Origin: Villigracilis sp024434165
GTDB lineage: Bacteria; Chloroflexota; Anaerolineae; Anaerolineales; Villigracilaceae
Reading direction: 5' to 3'
NCBI GenBank assembly: GCA_030263665.1
Contig: SZPK01000029.1
Location: 1-64,000 of the forward strand
Length of the DNA stretch: 64,000 bases
Of the stretch, positions 23,918 through 31,226 are shown in pieces. The first letter of the stretch is position 1; every line of letters begins with the position of its first letter. The notes below the pieces were generated by a model. That model saw nothing but the letters and a program-made list of their open reading frames with translations. It made no database searches and was not told the DNA's origin. The translations under genes and the position numbers were made by a program.

Positions 23918-24283
23918 TCACTTGCCCACATCTGCCCGCAAGCCGTCCACAGTTGCACTGTGTACAACTTTCTCAAAAAGCGGGATATCCACCACACGGT
24001 TATTGATCTCCACTTCAAGAATTTTCACCATGCAGCCAACCGCCCCATACATCAACCCGCGCCCAGGGCTAACTAGTAGCGGATGCTCGACATCGATCAA
24101 CGCGGCGATGATGACCGCACCAGGCAACAACCCACGCGCGCCAAAGCCATCTGCGATTTGATAATCCCCCAAGCACCACTTGACCGCAATATCTCGCCGC
24201 TCTTCCTGTGTTGTCTTTCGATAAACCTCAACAACTTGCAGCATCAAGGTTCTATCATCATCTTTTTTTGGTTTCCTTGGCAT
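23918..24283 (-). CDS. Unrecognised 121-residue element protein
   Basis: Starts MPRKPKKDDDRTLMLQVVEV, followed by YRKTTQEERRDIAVKW and a Gly/Leu-rich half (ADGFGARGLLPGAVIIAALI, then GRGLMYGAVGCMVKILEVEI). A basic N-terminus followed by a mixed alpha/beta body is visible; the hydrophobic stretch is too broken for a sure membrane span. Start 24283 follows TAGGAGAAGCC. The C-terminal codons contain the second copy of the repeat described for 23823, so a regulatory site may overlap the gene end. Confidence 0.55.
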   Translation of the reverse strand: MPRKPKKDDDRTLMLQVVEVYRKTTQEERRDIAVKWCLGDYQIADGFGARGLLPGAVIIAALIDVEHPLLVSPGRGLMYGAVGCMVKILEVEINNRVVDIPLFEKVVHSATVDGLRADVGK

Positions 24284-24295
24284 AGGCTTCTCCTA

Positions 24296-24325
24296 AGCCG
24301 GTCTCAAATGGGACCGGCTCTTTTT
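24296..24325 (+). other. Hairpin with T-run on the + strand
   Basis: AGCCGGTC and GACCGGCT, then CTTTTTG on the + strand. No + strand gene ends here, so it may stop antisense transcription, or act as a hairpin in the leader of the leftward gene at 24283, whose ribosome site follows it directly. Confidence 0.5.
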
Positions 24326-24326
24326 G

Positions 24327-24503
24327 TTACGCTCGCATCTCACCGTAACGCGTTACCCTGCGCCGCTCTCGATATGCCTTCTGCTTGTGGGCAAGGCTGG
24401 CATACTTCCGACGACGTCCGCGCCCTGGCTCGATCCGTTGACCACATCCACACGCACACACACGCTTAATCGGCTGGTTCTTCTTCCGCGGCGCTATCGT
24501 CAC
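24327..24503 (-). CDS. CxCxC-type zinc-binding basic protein, 58 residues
   Basis: From GTG 24503 the product reads VTIAPRKKNQPIKRVCACGC, then GQRIEPGRGRRRKYASLAHK and QKAYRERRRVTRYGEMRA. The CACGC cluster plus Arg/Lys-rich tail suggests a zinc-binding nucleic-acid protein, like short zinc-finger proteins in other phages. AGGA lies five bases before the GTG. The gene overlaps the end of the membrane-protein gene upstream by 38 bases in another frame. The longer frame is rejected because its extra residues are shadow-like. Confidence 0.5.
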   Translation of the reverse strand: MTIAPRKKNQPIKRVCACGCGQRIEPGRGRRRKYASLAHKQKAYRERRRVTRYGEMRA

Positions 24504-25275
24504 GAAATCCTGCACCAGGTGCTTCACCTCCCGCCGCTGGCTGAGGCTCAAGCTCCCCAGCTGCAGCGACAACGCTTTGCTTCTTGCGCCAGCTCGGAAT
24601 CTTGGATCCGATTCCAGTAATGAAATTTTGGAACGCTGCACCCACCACCGACGGCGCTTTGACCTGGCTTTCTTCCTGCACCGGCTCAGGCATGGCCACA
24701 AACTGATCACCACCCAACGCCTGCACATTCAAATCGCGCAGCATGTCCGCAAATAAACGATCAGCTTCGATGACACCCAGCGCGTGCGCATTGGCTTTCA
24801 TGCGCTCGTCAAATTGCTTTTGTGCTTCGTCCTTCACCTTCGCCTTTTCAACGCCGATGTTGATGTCAGCGCTCACTTCCGGCTCTGCCGAATGTCGCGC
24901 ATACAACAGCACCAGGTGAGCCACCAACACACCGATCATGATGTAGGTGAGGGGTTGCGCCATCTCGTCAGGCGTCAGGTAGCCACTCGAGATCCCAATC
25001 TCGATGCCAACCAGCCCCACTGTTCCAGCCAGCCCAACCAAAAAGCCAAAGCCGGAAAAGACATATTGCATCGTCGAACGCGAGAGATATACAAACGCCA
25101 GGAACCAGATCAGCGCCGCTAGGTCAAAATTGACCAACCCGAAGATCTGCCCCGCCAGGTCATCAGGGAAAATCAACGCGAGCCCGTTCCACGAGTAATA
25201 CATCACAGCCGCACCGACCGCGGCCATGAACAGGAAGAACAAGACTCCTGCAAAGATGGGTAATAGTTTTTTCAT
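24466..25275 (-). CDS. Multi-span membrane protein with cytoplasmic tail, 269 residues
   Basis: Four hydrophobic segments lie within residues 5-125 (LLPIFAGVLFFLFMAAVGAA; IFGLVNFDLAALIWFLAFVYL region; FSGFGFLVGLAGTVGLVGIE; LTYIMIGVLVAHLVLLY). A soluble acidic and helical C-terminal region follows (KVKDEAQKQFDERMKANAHA ... AAEEEPAD). I do not recognise the family. Start 25275 follows AGGAGACTTGTCAC, a leader shared with the gene upstream. A four-span protein of this size in a small virus-like element could be a morphogenesis or membrane-assembly protein, but this is conjecture. Confidence 0.65.
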   Translation of the reverse strand: MKKLLPIFAGVLFFLFMAAVGAAVMYYSWNGLALIFPDDLAGQIFGLVNFDLAALIWFLAFVYLSRSTMQYVFSGFGFLVGLAGTVGLVGIEIGISSGYLTPDEMAQPLTYIMIGVLVAHLVLLYARHSAEPEVSADINIGVEKAKVKDEAQKQFDERMKANAHALGVIEADRLFADMLRDLNVQALGGDQFVAMPEPVQEESQVKAPSVVGAAFQNFITGIGSKIPSWRKKQSVVAAAGELEPQPAAGGEAPGAGFRDDSAAEEEPAD

Positions 25276-25611
25276 GTGACAAGTCTCCTAAAAAACTTAG
25301 AACAGCAATCCCGAAAGGAATGCCTTCACTTCGCCCGTTTCACGATGAACGATTGTAAAATCGTTCAATCTCACAGGCTCCAACCGATAGCGCGAATGAA
25401 ACGCCTCCGCACCTTTCTTCCCGATGCGCCGCATATGCTCAATCCCATACCGTGCCACCGTCCGCAGTCCGCCCTGGCGTCCTGCTTCGCGCTTCTTGTT
25501 GTTCGATCTTTCTTGCAAATTTCTAACTATCTTCCCCATTGTGACAAGTCTCCTTTCTGCGTAAAATACTATTCGAGCCGCTCACCGGCGGTCTCTGTGG
25601 CAAGTCTCTCG
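25276..25611 (-). repeat. Repeated ribosome-site leader AGGAGACTTGTCACA
   Basis: On the - strand, AGGAGACTTGTCACAATG precedes the gene at 25539 and AGGAGACTTGTCACATG precedes the gene at 25275. A variant GAGAGACTTGCCACAGAGAC lies at 25592-25611. The repeated leader suggests coordinated translation control or a duplicated gene start. Confidence 0.6.
25297..25539 (-). CDS. Small KGG-like basic protein, 80 residues
   Basis: MGKIVRNLQERSNNKKREAG, then GGLRTVARYGIEHMRRIGKK and GAEAFHSRYRLEPVRL. The GG...YG.EHM..IG.KGAEAF pattern resembles the short KGG-type motif (GxEHfxxIGxKGG) of small bacterial and phage proteins with unknown role. Strongly basic N-terminal half; soluble. It is the first gene of the leftward set, opposite the integrase. 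The ATG follows AAAGGAGACTTGTCACA. Confidence 0.6.
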   Translation of the reverse strand: MGKIVRNLQERSNNKKREAGRQGGLRTVARYGIEHMRRIGKKGAEAFHSRYRLEPVRLNDFTIVHRETGEVKAFLSGLLF

Positions 25612-25685
25612 CCGGTGAGAGGCTTACGTCGAGCGATTGTGTCCCGACAATCGCACACATCACGGGCTGGGGGTCATCCAGCCCG
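25581..25685. promoter_or_regulatory. Three tandem perfect stem-loops upstream of the integrase
   Basis: CTCACCGGCG/CGCCGGTGAG (25581-25590/25610-25619), GCGATTGT/ACAATCGC (25633-25640/25647-25654) and CGGGCTGG/CCAGCCCG (25663-25670/25678-25685). They fill the gap between the divergent integrase and the leftward genes. Possible roles: integrase leader RNA, operator array, or replication origin. Confidence 0.65.
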
Positions 25686-25709
25686 AAAATGCCAATATGG
25701 AGGCACATC

Positions 25710-26540
25710 ATGAATAGGGAAATCGAGAACTTCCTCTCGACGGCTCACGCCTACGCCAAATCAACGAAGGGAAGCTACCGCCGCATTCTCGAACGATTGC
25801 TCGAGATCCAAAATCTCGACCAACTCGACGCGGCAGACTTGATAAAATTCGTAAATCAACCTAAATGGGGAAACGCACAGCAAAACGTCGCGCTCTTCTG
25901 CGCTCAAAAATTCCTGCGATGGAAATTCGGCTCTCTTCATCCCGCCCTGTCCGCAAAAATAAAACGTGTCAAACCCTTGCCCCGCCGCTCTCTAGATCCC
26001 GACCAGGCTCTAAAAGTCCTGGCATCCTTCGACCCCTACAAAACATCGGGCGCGCGCGATCTTGCTTTAATTGCCTTCGGGCTCGATACCGGCTTTCGCC
26101 GCGCTGAAATCGGGTCCATGATGTTGGCAAATGTTGACTTCTACAGCAACACAGCCGCCGCGCTCTGCAAGGGCGGGCAATGGGGCTATGGCACATTCAG
26201 CCAGGAAACCGCGCATCTCTTGCAAAACTGGCTCAAAGTCCGCAAGCCGCGCGATGGGGTCAACAATCTTTTCCTCAACATCAAAACCGGCAAAGCACTC
26301 ACCGGCGACGGCATCAGCTGTATTTTCAAACGGTTGAGTAAAGCAGTCGGCTTTCAAATCTCCGCCCACGATCTGCGATCATCCTTTGCCACCCTTGCAA
26401 CCATCTACGGCGCCCCCTCCCGCGCAGGTCAAATTGCTGGAAGATGGTCCTCAATCGAAATGTTCGAGCACTACACCGGCAAGCTGGCTCTTCGCACCAT
26501 CCAGCCCTACCTGCCCATGGCAAATCTCAAAAAGGAATGA
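25710..26540 (+). CDS. Tyrosine recombinase/integrase
   Basis: A 276-residue site-specific recombinase. The SAM-like N-terminal core-binding domain covers about residues 1-85. The catalytic domain shows Arg in TGFRRAEI (residue 130), Lys in CKGGQWG, HxxR in ISAHDLRSSFATL, a GRW in place of the usual GH/GW, and the nucleophile Tyr in FEHYTG. The start at 25710 is fixed by GGAGG seven bases upstream; an earlier in-frame ATG at 25689 is rejected. It stops six bases before the attachment repeat and should catalyse integration into tRNA-Arg. Confidence 0.95.
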   Translation: MNREIENFLSTAHAYAKSTKGSYRRILERLLEIQNLDQLDAADLIKFVNQPKWGNAQQNVALFCAQKFLRWKFGSLHPALSAKIKRVKPLPRRSLDPDQALKVLASFDPYKTSGARDLALIAFGLDTGFRRAEIGSMMLANVDFYSNTAAALCKGGQWGYGTFSQETAHLLQNWLKVRKPRDGVNNLFLNIKTGKALTGDGISCIFKRLSKAVGFQISAHDLRSSFATLATIYGAPSRAGQIAGRWSSIEMFEHYTGKLALRTIQPYLPMANLKKE

Positions 26541-26546
26541 ACCCAC

Positions 26547-26580
26547 AAGGCTTAGATGTAGGTTCGATTCCTACTCAGGG
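26547..26580 (+). repeat. attR: 34-bp attachment core
   Basis: Exact copy of 16517-16550, the 3' half of tRNA-Arg. No 5' tRNA half precedes it, so it is not a functional tRNA. Confidence 0.93.
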
Positions 26581-26661
26581 CACAAGCAGGATTTGAAGAT
26601 TAATAATTCTCTAATAAAAAAGGGCTTGCTTTTTTTTGAGAGCCGGTGTATTATTACCAAC

Positions 26662-26700
26662 GATGACTGCTAGGGTGCCCCCCTCACCCTAGCAGTCATC
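26662..26700. repeat. 16-bp perfect inverted repeat
   Basis: GATGACTGCTAGGGTG and CACCCTAGCAGTCATC with a 7-base C-rich loop. Not followed by a T-run; perhaps a remnant of an insertion or a regulatory hairpin. Confidence 0.75.
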
Positions 26701-26725
26701 ATTTAACCTTCCCGGCGAAACAGGT

Positions 26726-26759
26726 AAAAAACGACCGCTTTTCAAAAGCGGTCGTTTTT
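26726..26759. terminator. Bidirectional terminator downstream of recN
   Basis: AAAAACGACCGCTTTT and AAAAGCGGTCGTTTTT with a single-base loop, A- and T-runs on both sides. Serves recN on the - strand. Confidence 0.88.
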
Positions 26760-26786
26760 CTCTTTGTTTATTAGACCTCTTGTATG

Positions 26787-26832
26787 TGCCCCCGCCGCAG
26801 TCCTCGGTGATGGGGACGCCGCCTTGAGCAAC
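26787..26832. repeat. GC-rich dispersed repeat, copy B (inverted)
   Basis: Reverse-complement relative of 15395-15440, sharing GGCGGCGTCCCC and GAGGAC. Copies flank the integrated element at about 1.1 and 0.2 kb. Confidence 0.5.
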
Positions 26833-26858
26833 GTAAAAAAGTGACTTTTGCAAGAAGT

Positions 26859-28598
26859 CTATTGTTTTTTTGTGTTTTTTACCATTTGTCTAGCGGTCTG
26901 CAGCAGTTCATGTGCGGAGCGAATCGTGCCTTCGCCCACTTCGCCCAGCATTTGCGAGAGTTCCAGCAGGCGGGATTCGCCGTCGAGCAGTTCCACACGT
27001 GTGAGCGTGCGTCCCTTATCCACAAGTTTTTGCACCTGATAATGCTGGTCGCCGAAGACGGCGAGCTGGGGGAGATGCGTAACGCAGAAGACCTGGTGAA
27101 TGCGCGAGAGATTCCACAGTTTGTGCCCCACCACCATGCCCACACGCCCGCCGATGCCCTGGTCAATTTCATCGAAGATCAACGTTGGGACTTCGTCGGC
27201 GCGCGCCATGACGTTCTTCAAGCCCAGCATGAGGCGCGAGGTCTCGCCGCCGGAGGCGATCTTTGCCAGCGGTTTGAGTCCTTCGCCCGGGTTCGGGGCG
27301 ACGAGGAATTCCACACGGTCGAAGCCGTTCTGGTCGAAGGCGAGGCGGGTTCCATCCGGCAGGGGAATGCCATTCGGGTCTGGTTTGGTTTGAAAGTCCA
27401 CGCCAAACTGGGCGGATGCCATCCGTAAATCGTCGAGTTCGATCTCGATGCCTTTGCCCATCGCCGTGCCTGCGGCTTTGCGTTTTTCAGAGAGCGCCAT
27501 GCCCTGTTTGGAAAGTTTCTCCAGCAGTTTGGCTTCCTGCATTTCCAGTTCGGCGATGCGGTCTGCCGCGCCGGTGATGGTCTCCAGCTGTTTCTTCGCA
27601 TCCTGACCGTAGGCGATGACCGCCGGGATGCTGCCGCCGTATTTGCGCGTGAGCGAGTGGATGAGATCGAGACGTTCCTCCACATCGTCGAGGCGTTTGG
27701 GGTTGAATTCGATCTCGTCGAGGTAGTTGCGCAGGCTGTGGATGATATCCGAGAGCGTATCGAGCATGACCTCAGCCTGGTTTGCCATCTCCGTCTGCGC
27801 CGCATCAATCTTCGCCAGTGCGGAGAGCGCCTGCGCTGCCTGCCCGATCAGGTCGGTGGCGGCGGGTGTTTCGGGCGAGCCTTCTTCGAGAATCGCCAGC
27901 GCCTCCTGCGCATTCTGCGCGAGCGACTCGGCGTTGGCTAATCGGTCGCGCTCCTTGCGGAGTTCTTCATCCTCGCCCACCTTCAACTTCGCCGCTTCGA
28001 TCTCCTCGACCTGATAAGTGAGCATTTCGATGCGGCGCTCCGCGTCGGACTGCGCCTTGCGCAGTTCGGACAACTCATGGCGCAGGGTCAACAGCGCGTG
28101 ATAGGTCTGGCGGTATTCGTTCAGCGGCTTGGATACGTCTGCAAAGCGGTCGAGCAGACCGAGATGCGCGCGCGGGTCGAGCAGGGAGAGATGCTCCGCC
28201 TGTCCGTGAATATCCACCAGCAGGGCGCCAATTTCCTTCAGCAAACCCACGTTCACCGTCCGCCCGTTGATGCGCGCCAGGCTGCGCCCTTCGCGGCGGA
28301 CTTCGCGCATGAGCACGACGTAATCGGGATCATCCATCAGTTCTTCACGGTTGAGGATTTCATGCACCGCTTCGCGTTCGGGACCTTTGAGCTGGAACAC
28401 GCCCTCGACAAACGCCGCATCCGACTCCGTGCGGATGAAGGTCGTATCCGCCTTGCCGCCGATGAGCATGACCACCGCATCGAGGATGATGGATTTGCCC
28501 GCGCCGGTCTCGCCGGTGAGGATGATCAACCCCGGACCGAAACGCAGGTCGAGCTTATCAATGATGGCAAAGTTCTGGATGCGGAGTTCGGTGAGCAT
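26859..28598 (-). CDS. recN: DNA repair protein RecN
   Basis: A 579-residue SMC-like ATPase for double-strand-break repair. The N-terminus MLTELRIQNFAIIDKLDLRF and Walker A ILTGETGAGKSIILDAV are diagnostic, followed by long coiled coils. The C-terminal lobe has the signature IASGGETSRLMLGLK and Walker B TLIFDEIDQGIGGR. Length is usual. It ends near a bidirectional terminator and is the last gene of a leftward cluster with nadK and a zinc-finger membrane protein; nadK next to recN is a common bacterial arrangement. Confidence 0.97.
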   Translation of the reverse strand: MLTELRIQNFAIIDKLDLRFGPGLIILTGETGAGKSIILDAVVMLIGGKADTTFIRTESDAAFVEGVFQLKGPEREAVHEILNREELMDDPDYVVLMREVRREGRSLARINGRTVNVGLLKEIGALLVDIHGQAEHLSLLDPRAHLGLLDRFADVSKPLNEYRQTYHALLTLRHELSELRKAQSDAERRIEMLTYQVEEIEAAKLKVGEDEELRKERDRLANAESLAQNAQEALAILEEGSPETPAATDLIGQAAQALSALAKIDAAQTEMANQAEVMLDTLSDIIHSLRNYLDEIEFNPKRLDDVEERLDLIHSLTRKYGGSIPAVIAYGQDAKKQLETITGAADRIAELEMQEAKLLEKLSKQGMALSEKRKAAGTAMGKGIEIELDDLRMASAQFGVDFQTKPDPNGIPLPDGTRLAFDQNGFDRVEFLVAPNPGEGLKPLAKIASGGETSRLMLGLKNVMARADEVPTLIFDEIDQGIGGRVGMVVGHKLWNLSRIHQVFCVTHLPQLAVFGDQHYQVQKLVDKGRTLTRVELLDGESRLLELSQMLGEVGEGTIRSAHELLQTARQMVKNTKKQ

Positions 28599-28599
28599 G

Positions 28600-29118
28600 T
28601 TAGAGTTGAATCCCTGAGATGCGAGTGTAAACGATGGGCGTGACGATCACAGCGTACACGACAACCGCAAACGCGGCGAACCCGCCGCCGAAGAAGAACA
28701 TCCCCAACGCCGCGGGGAGCGCGCCCAGCACCACGCCCGCCGCGCAGGCATAAAACAGCGGACGCGAGCGGCGTTTGTTGATGGCGCGCAGGGTGATGTT
28801 GGAGATGAAGACGCCCGCCGCCCCGCCGATGCCCGCGGCAAGAAAGAAGATGTAAAAGCCGATAAAACTGGCGGCAATGCCCACCAGGGCGCTGGCAGCC
28901 AGAGACAGGACAAATGTGATGCCGAAGCCGATCAGGTAGTCGTACCAGACGGCGGTATCGAACGTCTTCCTGCGTTCGCGCACGCAATCCCTGCACATGT
29001 AGCCAGTCGGCGTGCCGACGGCGCACGAGGTGCAGATGTAGCGCTCGCACCGTTTGCAGCGCAGCGTGGTTTCCCTTCCGGGATGGGCATAACAAGTGGT
29101 CATGGCGGTGTCGGTCAT
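28600..29118 (-). CDS. B-box-type zinc-finger membrane protein
   Basis: A 172-residue protein. Residues about 8-48 contain a Cys/His cluster typical of B-box zinc fingers (CYAHPGRETTLRCKRCERYI, then CTSCAVGTPTGYMCRDCVRE). Three to four hydrophobic segments follow (for example FGITFVLSLAASALVGIAAS and FAAFAVVVYAVIVTPIVY). This architecture is widespread but uncharacterised and also occurs fused to rhomboid proteases; the protease residues are absent here. Start 29118 overlaps the nadK stop (ATGA), showing translational coupling, and recN follows one base after its stop. Confidence 0.8.
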   Translation of the reverse strand: MTDTAMTTCYAHPGRETTLRCKRCERYICTSCAVGTPTGYMCRDCVRERRKTFDTAVWYDYLIGFGITFVLSLAASALVGIAASFIGFYIFFLAAGIGGAAGVFISNITLRAINKRRSRPLFYACAAGVVLGALPAALGMFFFGGGFAAFAVVVYAVIVTPIVYTRISGIQL

Positions 29119-29978
29119 CTCGGCAATCCTAGAGAGTTTTCGTTCATGTGCATGGTGATATTGCGGTAAAAGTAACCCGGGTCTCCAAAACGGACAAATT
29201 GCGCGGTCACGTCGGCAGCGGTCACGTTGACGACGTCGTCTTCCATCAACGGCGAGGGCGGCTGGCCGTCCACGCTGAGCACGGCATTTTCGCTCTTCAC
29301 AACGATGCCCACCGAAGAACCCTCGGCAAGGACCACCGCGCGGTCCACGGAGAGATGCGGGGCAATCGGCACAAGCAGGATGTTGCGCAGTTCCGGCGGG
29401 AGGATGGGACCGCCCGCAGCGAGGGCATAAGCGGTGGAGCCTGTGGCGGTGGAGGCGATCAAACCGTCGGCAACATAACTGGTCAACTGGCGGGTATCCA
29501 CAAATGCGGTCAGCCGCACGGGGCGCAGGTTTTGTCCGCGCCCGACGACTACCTCATTCAGCGCGTGGGAAATTCCCTGGCTTTCACCGGCGCGGATGTG
29601 TTCCGCCTTCAGCATCATGCGGTTTTCGATCCATGCCTCGCCGCGCAATAACTTTTCGAAGTAATCGCGCCACTCTTTGCGGTCAATCTGGATCAGAAAG
29701 CCCAGCCTGCCGAGGTTGACTCCCAGAATGGGAACGCCCGAAGGCGCGCACAAATGACCCGCCCGCAGGACACTGCCGTCTCCGCCCACGACAATAAGCA
29801 TGTCGAACTCGCCCTGCTTCACCCGCCGCCGCAGTCCCTCGTCGTAGAGCGAACCGATGGGAGCCTCCATCCCTTTTTTCTTCAAGAATGCCGACATGGA
29901 CCCGGCTTCGGTGAGGGCTTCCGGCATTTTTGGGTATGCCGCAACAACGACGCGTTTTGGAACGAATGACGGGGACAT
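29115..29978 (-). CDS. nadK: NAD kinase
   Basis: A 287-residue enzyme phosphorylating NAD to NADP. Diagnostic motifs are VVGGDGSVLRAG (GGDGS), GVNLGRLGFLIQ, the NE motif SHALNEVVVGRG, and the catalytic-site TATGSTAYALAAGG. Length and motif order are normal. The start at 29978 (MSPSFVPKRV) is chosen because residues before it lack family similarity. It is the first gene of a leftward trio with the zinc-finger membrane protein and recN. Confidence 0.96.
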   Translation of the reverse strand: MSPSFVPKRVVVAAYPKMPEALTEAGSMSAFLKKKGMEAPIGSLYDEGLRRRVKQGEFDMLIVVGGDGSVLRAGHLCAPSGVPILGVNLGRLGFLIQIDRKEWRDYFEKLLRGEAWIENRMMLKAEHIRAGESQGISHALNEVVVGRGQNLRPVRLTAFVDTRQLTSYVADGLIASTATGSTAYALAAGGPILPPELRNILLVPIAPHLSVDRAVVLAEGSSVGIVVKSENAVLSVDGQPPSPLMEDDVVNVTAADVTAQFVRFGDPGYFYRNITMHMNENSLGLPR

Positions 29979-30033
29979 GACAAGGCAATTATAAGATAAA
30001 CGGGTGACGACGGGGAGACAGACGGGCATCCCG

Positions 30034-30546
30034 CTACGCCAGTTTTTGATCGCAGACCTCGCGGAAGCCGCATCGTTTACAACGGGACGGCTGTTCGTGC
30101 GACCGGGAGATTCTGCTGCGGACATCGTCTTCACGCATGTCGGCGAGCAGTTCGATCAGGGCTTTCTCCAGGTCTTTGGTGTACTCCACGGCAAAATCGC
30201 GGTTCTCGTAATGGATGATGCCGTAGGGCGGGCGTTTGTTGTACGTCTTCTCCACCAGCAGACAATACGAAGCAAGCTGGAAGATGTGCGATTCGTACGG
30301 CGCTTCGGGCGCGCGCCCCGATTTCACCTCCACAGGGATGATTTGTCCGTTTTTTTCGATCAGGTAGTCCGGTTTGCCGGTCAGCCCGAGCGCGGCGTAA
30401 AAAAACGGCTTCTCCACTTTGCCCCAGCCGCGCGTGTCGGTGTAGACGACCCGTCCGCCCGGCAAGCCGGCGGCTTTTTGCTGGCGATTGGACTGCCAGA
30501 AGAAGATGAGGGCGAGGAAGAGAAGAGCAAGGGAGAGGTAGAGCAT
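30034..30546 (-). CDS. Membrane-anchored Cas4/Dna2-like nuclease, C-terminal half
   Basis: A 170-residue protein beginning with one membrane segment (MLYLSLALLFLALIFFW). It then carries the core of a RecB-like PD-(D/E)xK nuclease: GKPDYLIEKNGQIIPVEVKS (D ... ExK), then HIFQLASYCLLVEK (QxxxY), and three C-terminal cysteines (CKRCGFREVC) matching the iron-sulfur cluster of Cas4. The first cluster cysteine and the GxxxH motif expected at the N-terminus are missing here but are present in the gene at 31227-31463. The two polypeptides together would give one complete nuclease. No CRISPR array is in the window. Confidence 0.75.
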   Translation of the reverse strand: MLYLSLALLFLALIFFWQSNRQQKAAGLPGGRVVYTDTRGWGKVEKPFFYAALGLTGKPDYLIEKNGQIIPVEVKSGRAPEAPYESHIFQLASYCLLVEKTYNKRPPYGIIHYENRDFAVEYTKDLEKALIELLADMREDDVRSRISRSHEQPSRCKRCGFREVCDQKLA

Positions 30547-30583
30547 TAAGTAATCGAGGATTGGAGAATTTGGAAACTGGCGA

Positions 30584-31213
30584 TTAGAGACTGGAGGCTT
30601 GTTTGATGACTTTCTTTACGCGGGCGAGACCCGAGCCGGATAAATCCTCCATCCGTTTTTCGAGGACTTTAATGAAGCCGGCTTTGTTGGAGGCGATGAC
30701 GGCTGGCAGCGTCTTTTCGGAATGCTGGGGCACATCTTTTGGACGGCAGGATGAAAGATGCTTAAGCAGATATGGGAAGATGACTTCGTTGTACTTCCTG
30801 TTTGCTGCAGCGGTAATTGCCAGCGCGGAGATGGCGCTATCCACTGTGATGACCGAGCCGGCGTCCTTTGCCTTTTTGATGGTATCCACATGAGCAAAGA
30901 CCGCATCAGGATTGGCTTTGGCGGCTTCGGCAAGAGCGGTCATGCCGCCCCAAACGAGACGGTTGTTCCTGCTCTTCAGCAGTTTGGCGAAATCATCCAC
31001 ATACCCACCGATCAACTTCGGCTCGATGCAGCCTATTTCATAAAGAACTTTGATGCAATCCGCCTGGATGTTTTTATCCTTGTTCCACAGGTTTTCGACA
31101 ATTTCACGGATGCCCTTTTTATCTTTCCCTGCGGCGAGGTCGCGCGCCAGTTCCTGGTTGGGGACCTCATCCCGCCGGTTTTGAGAGGTGGCAAGTCTAT
31201 CCAAAATAGACAT
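30584..31213 (-). CDS. HEAT-like alpha-helical protein
   Basis: A 209-residue soluble protein composed of paired helices resembling HEAT/ARM repeats: ADCIKVLYEIGCIEPKLIGG, then RLVWGGMTALAEAAKANPDA, and SVITVDSAISALAITAA. It lies between the two halves of the split Cas4-like nuclease and is transcribed with them (14 and 37-base gaps). Start 31213 follows AAGGAG. A scaffold or partner for the nuclease is a reasonable guess from position only. Related proteins occur as stand-alone hypotheticals. Confidence 0.7.
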   Translation of the reverse strand: MSILDRLATSQNRRDEVPNQELARDLAAGKDKKGIREIVENLWNKDKNIQADCIKVLYEIGCIEPKLIGGYVDDFAKLLKSRNNRLVWGGMTALAEAAKANPDAVFAHVDTIKKAKDAGSVITVDSAISALAITAAANRKYNEVIFPYLLKHLSSCRPKDVPQHSEKTLPAVIASNKAGFIKVLEKRMEDLSGSGLARVKKVIKQASSL

Positions 31214-31226
31214 GGAGACTCCTTGG

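Larger units (their letters stand above)
16517..26580. mobile_element. 10 kb integrated phage-like element in tRNA-Arg
   Basis: Bounded by perfect 34-bp direct repeats, with a tyrosine integrase gene reading toward and ending six bases before the right repeat. Except for the integrase all genes read leftward. Phage-like parts are a tail-fibre-like protein with a GLGDDDHLQYF motif, a holin-like membrane peptide, a thermonuclease and a small HTH. No capsid, portal, terminase, tail tube or replication initiator can be recognised. It may be a satellite, a reduced prophage, or a virus with unfamiliar structural proteins. Confidence 0.9.
26581..26858. other. Right flank of the element: hairpins and repeats, no gene
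   Basis: Contains a 16-bp perfect inverted repeat (26662-26677/26685-26700), a bidirectional terminator (26726-26759), and an inverted GC-rich repeat copy (26787-26832). A TTTTTTTT run lies near 26630. Confidence 0.6.

Noticed and set aside
26547..26580. Second tRNA-Arg at the right edge of the element
   Set aside because: Only the 3' half is present; it is the attachment repeat.
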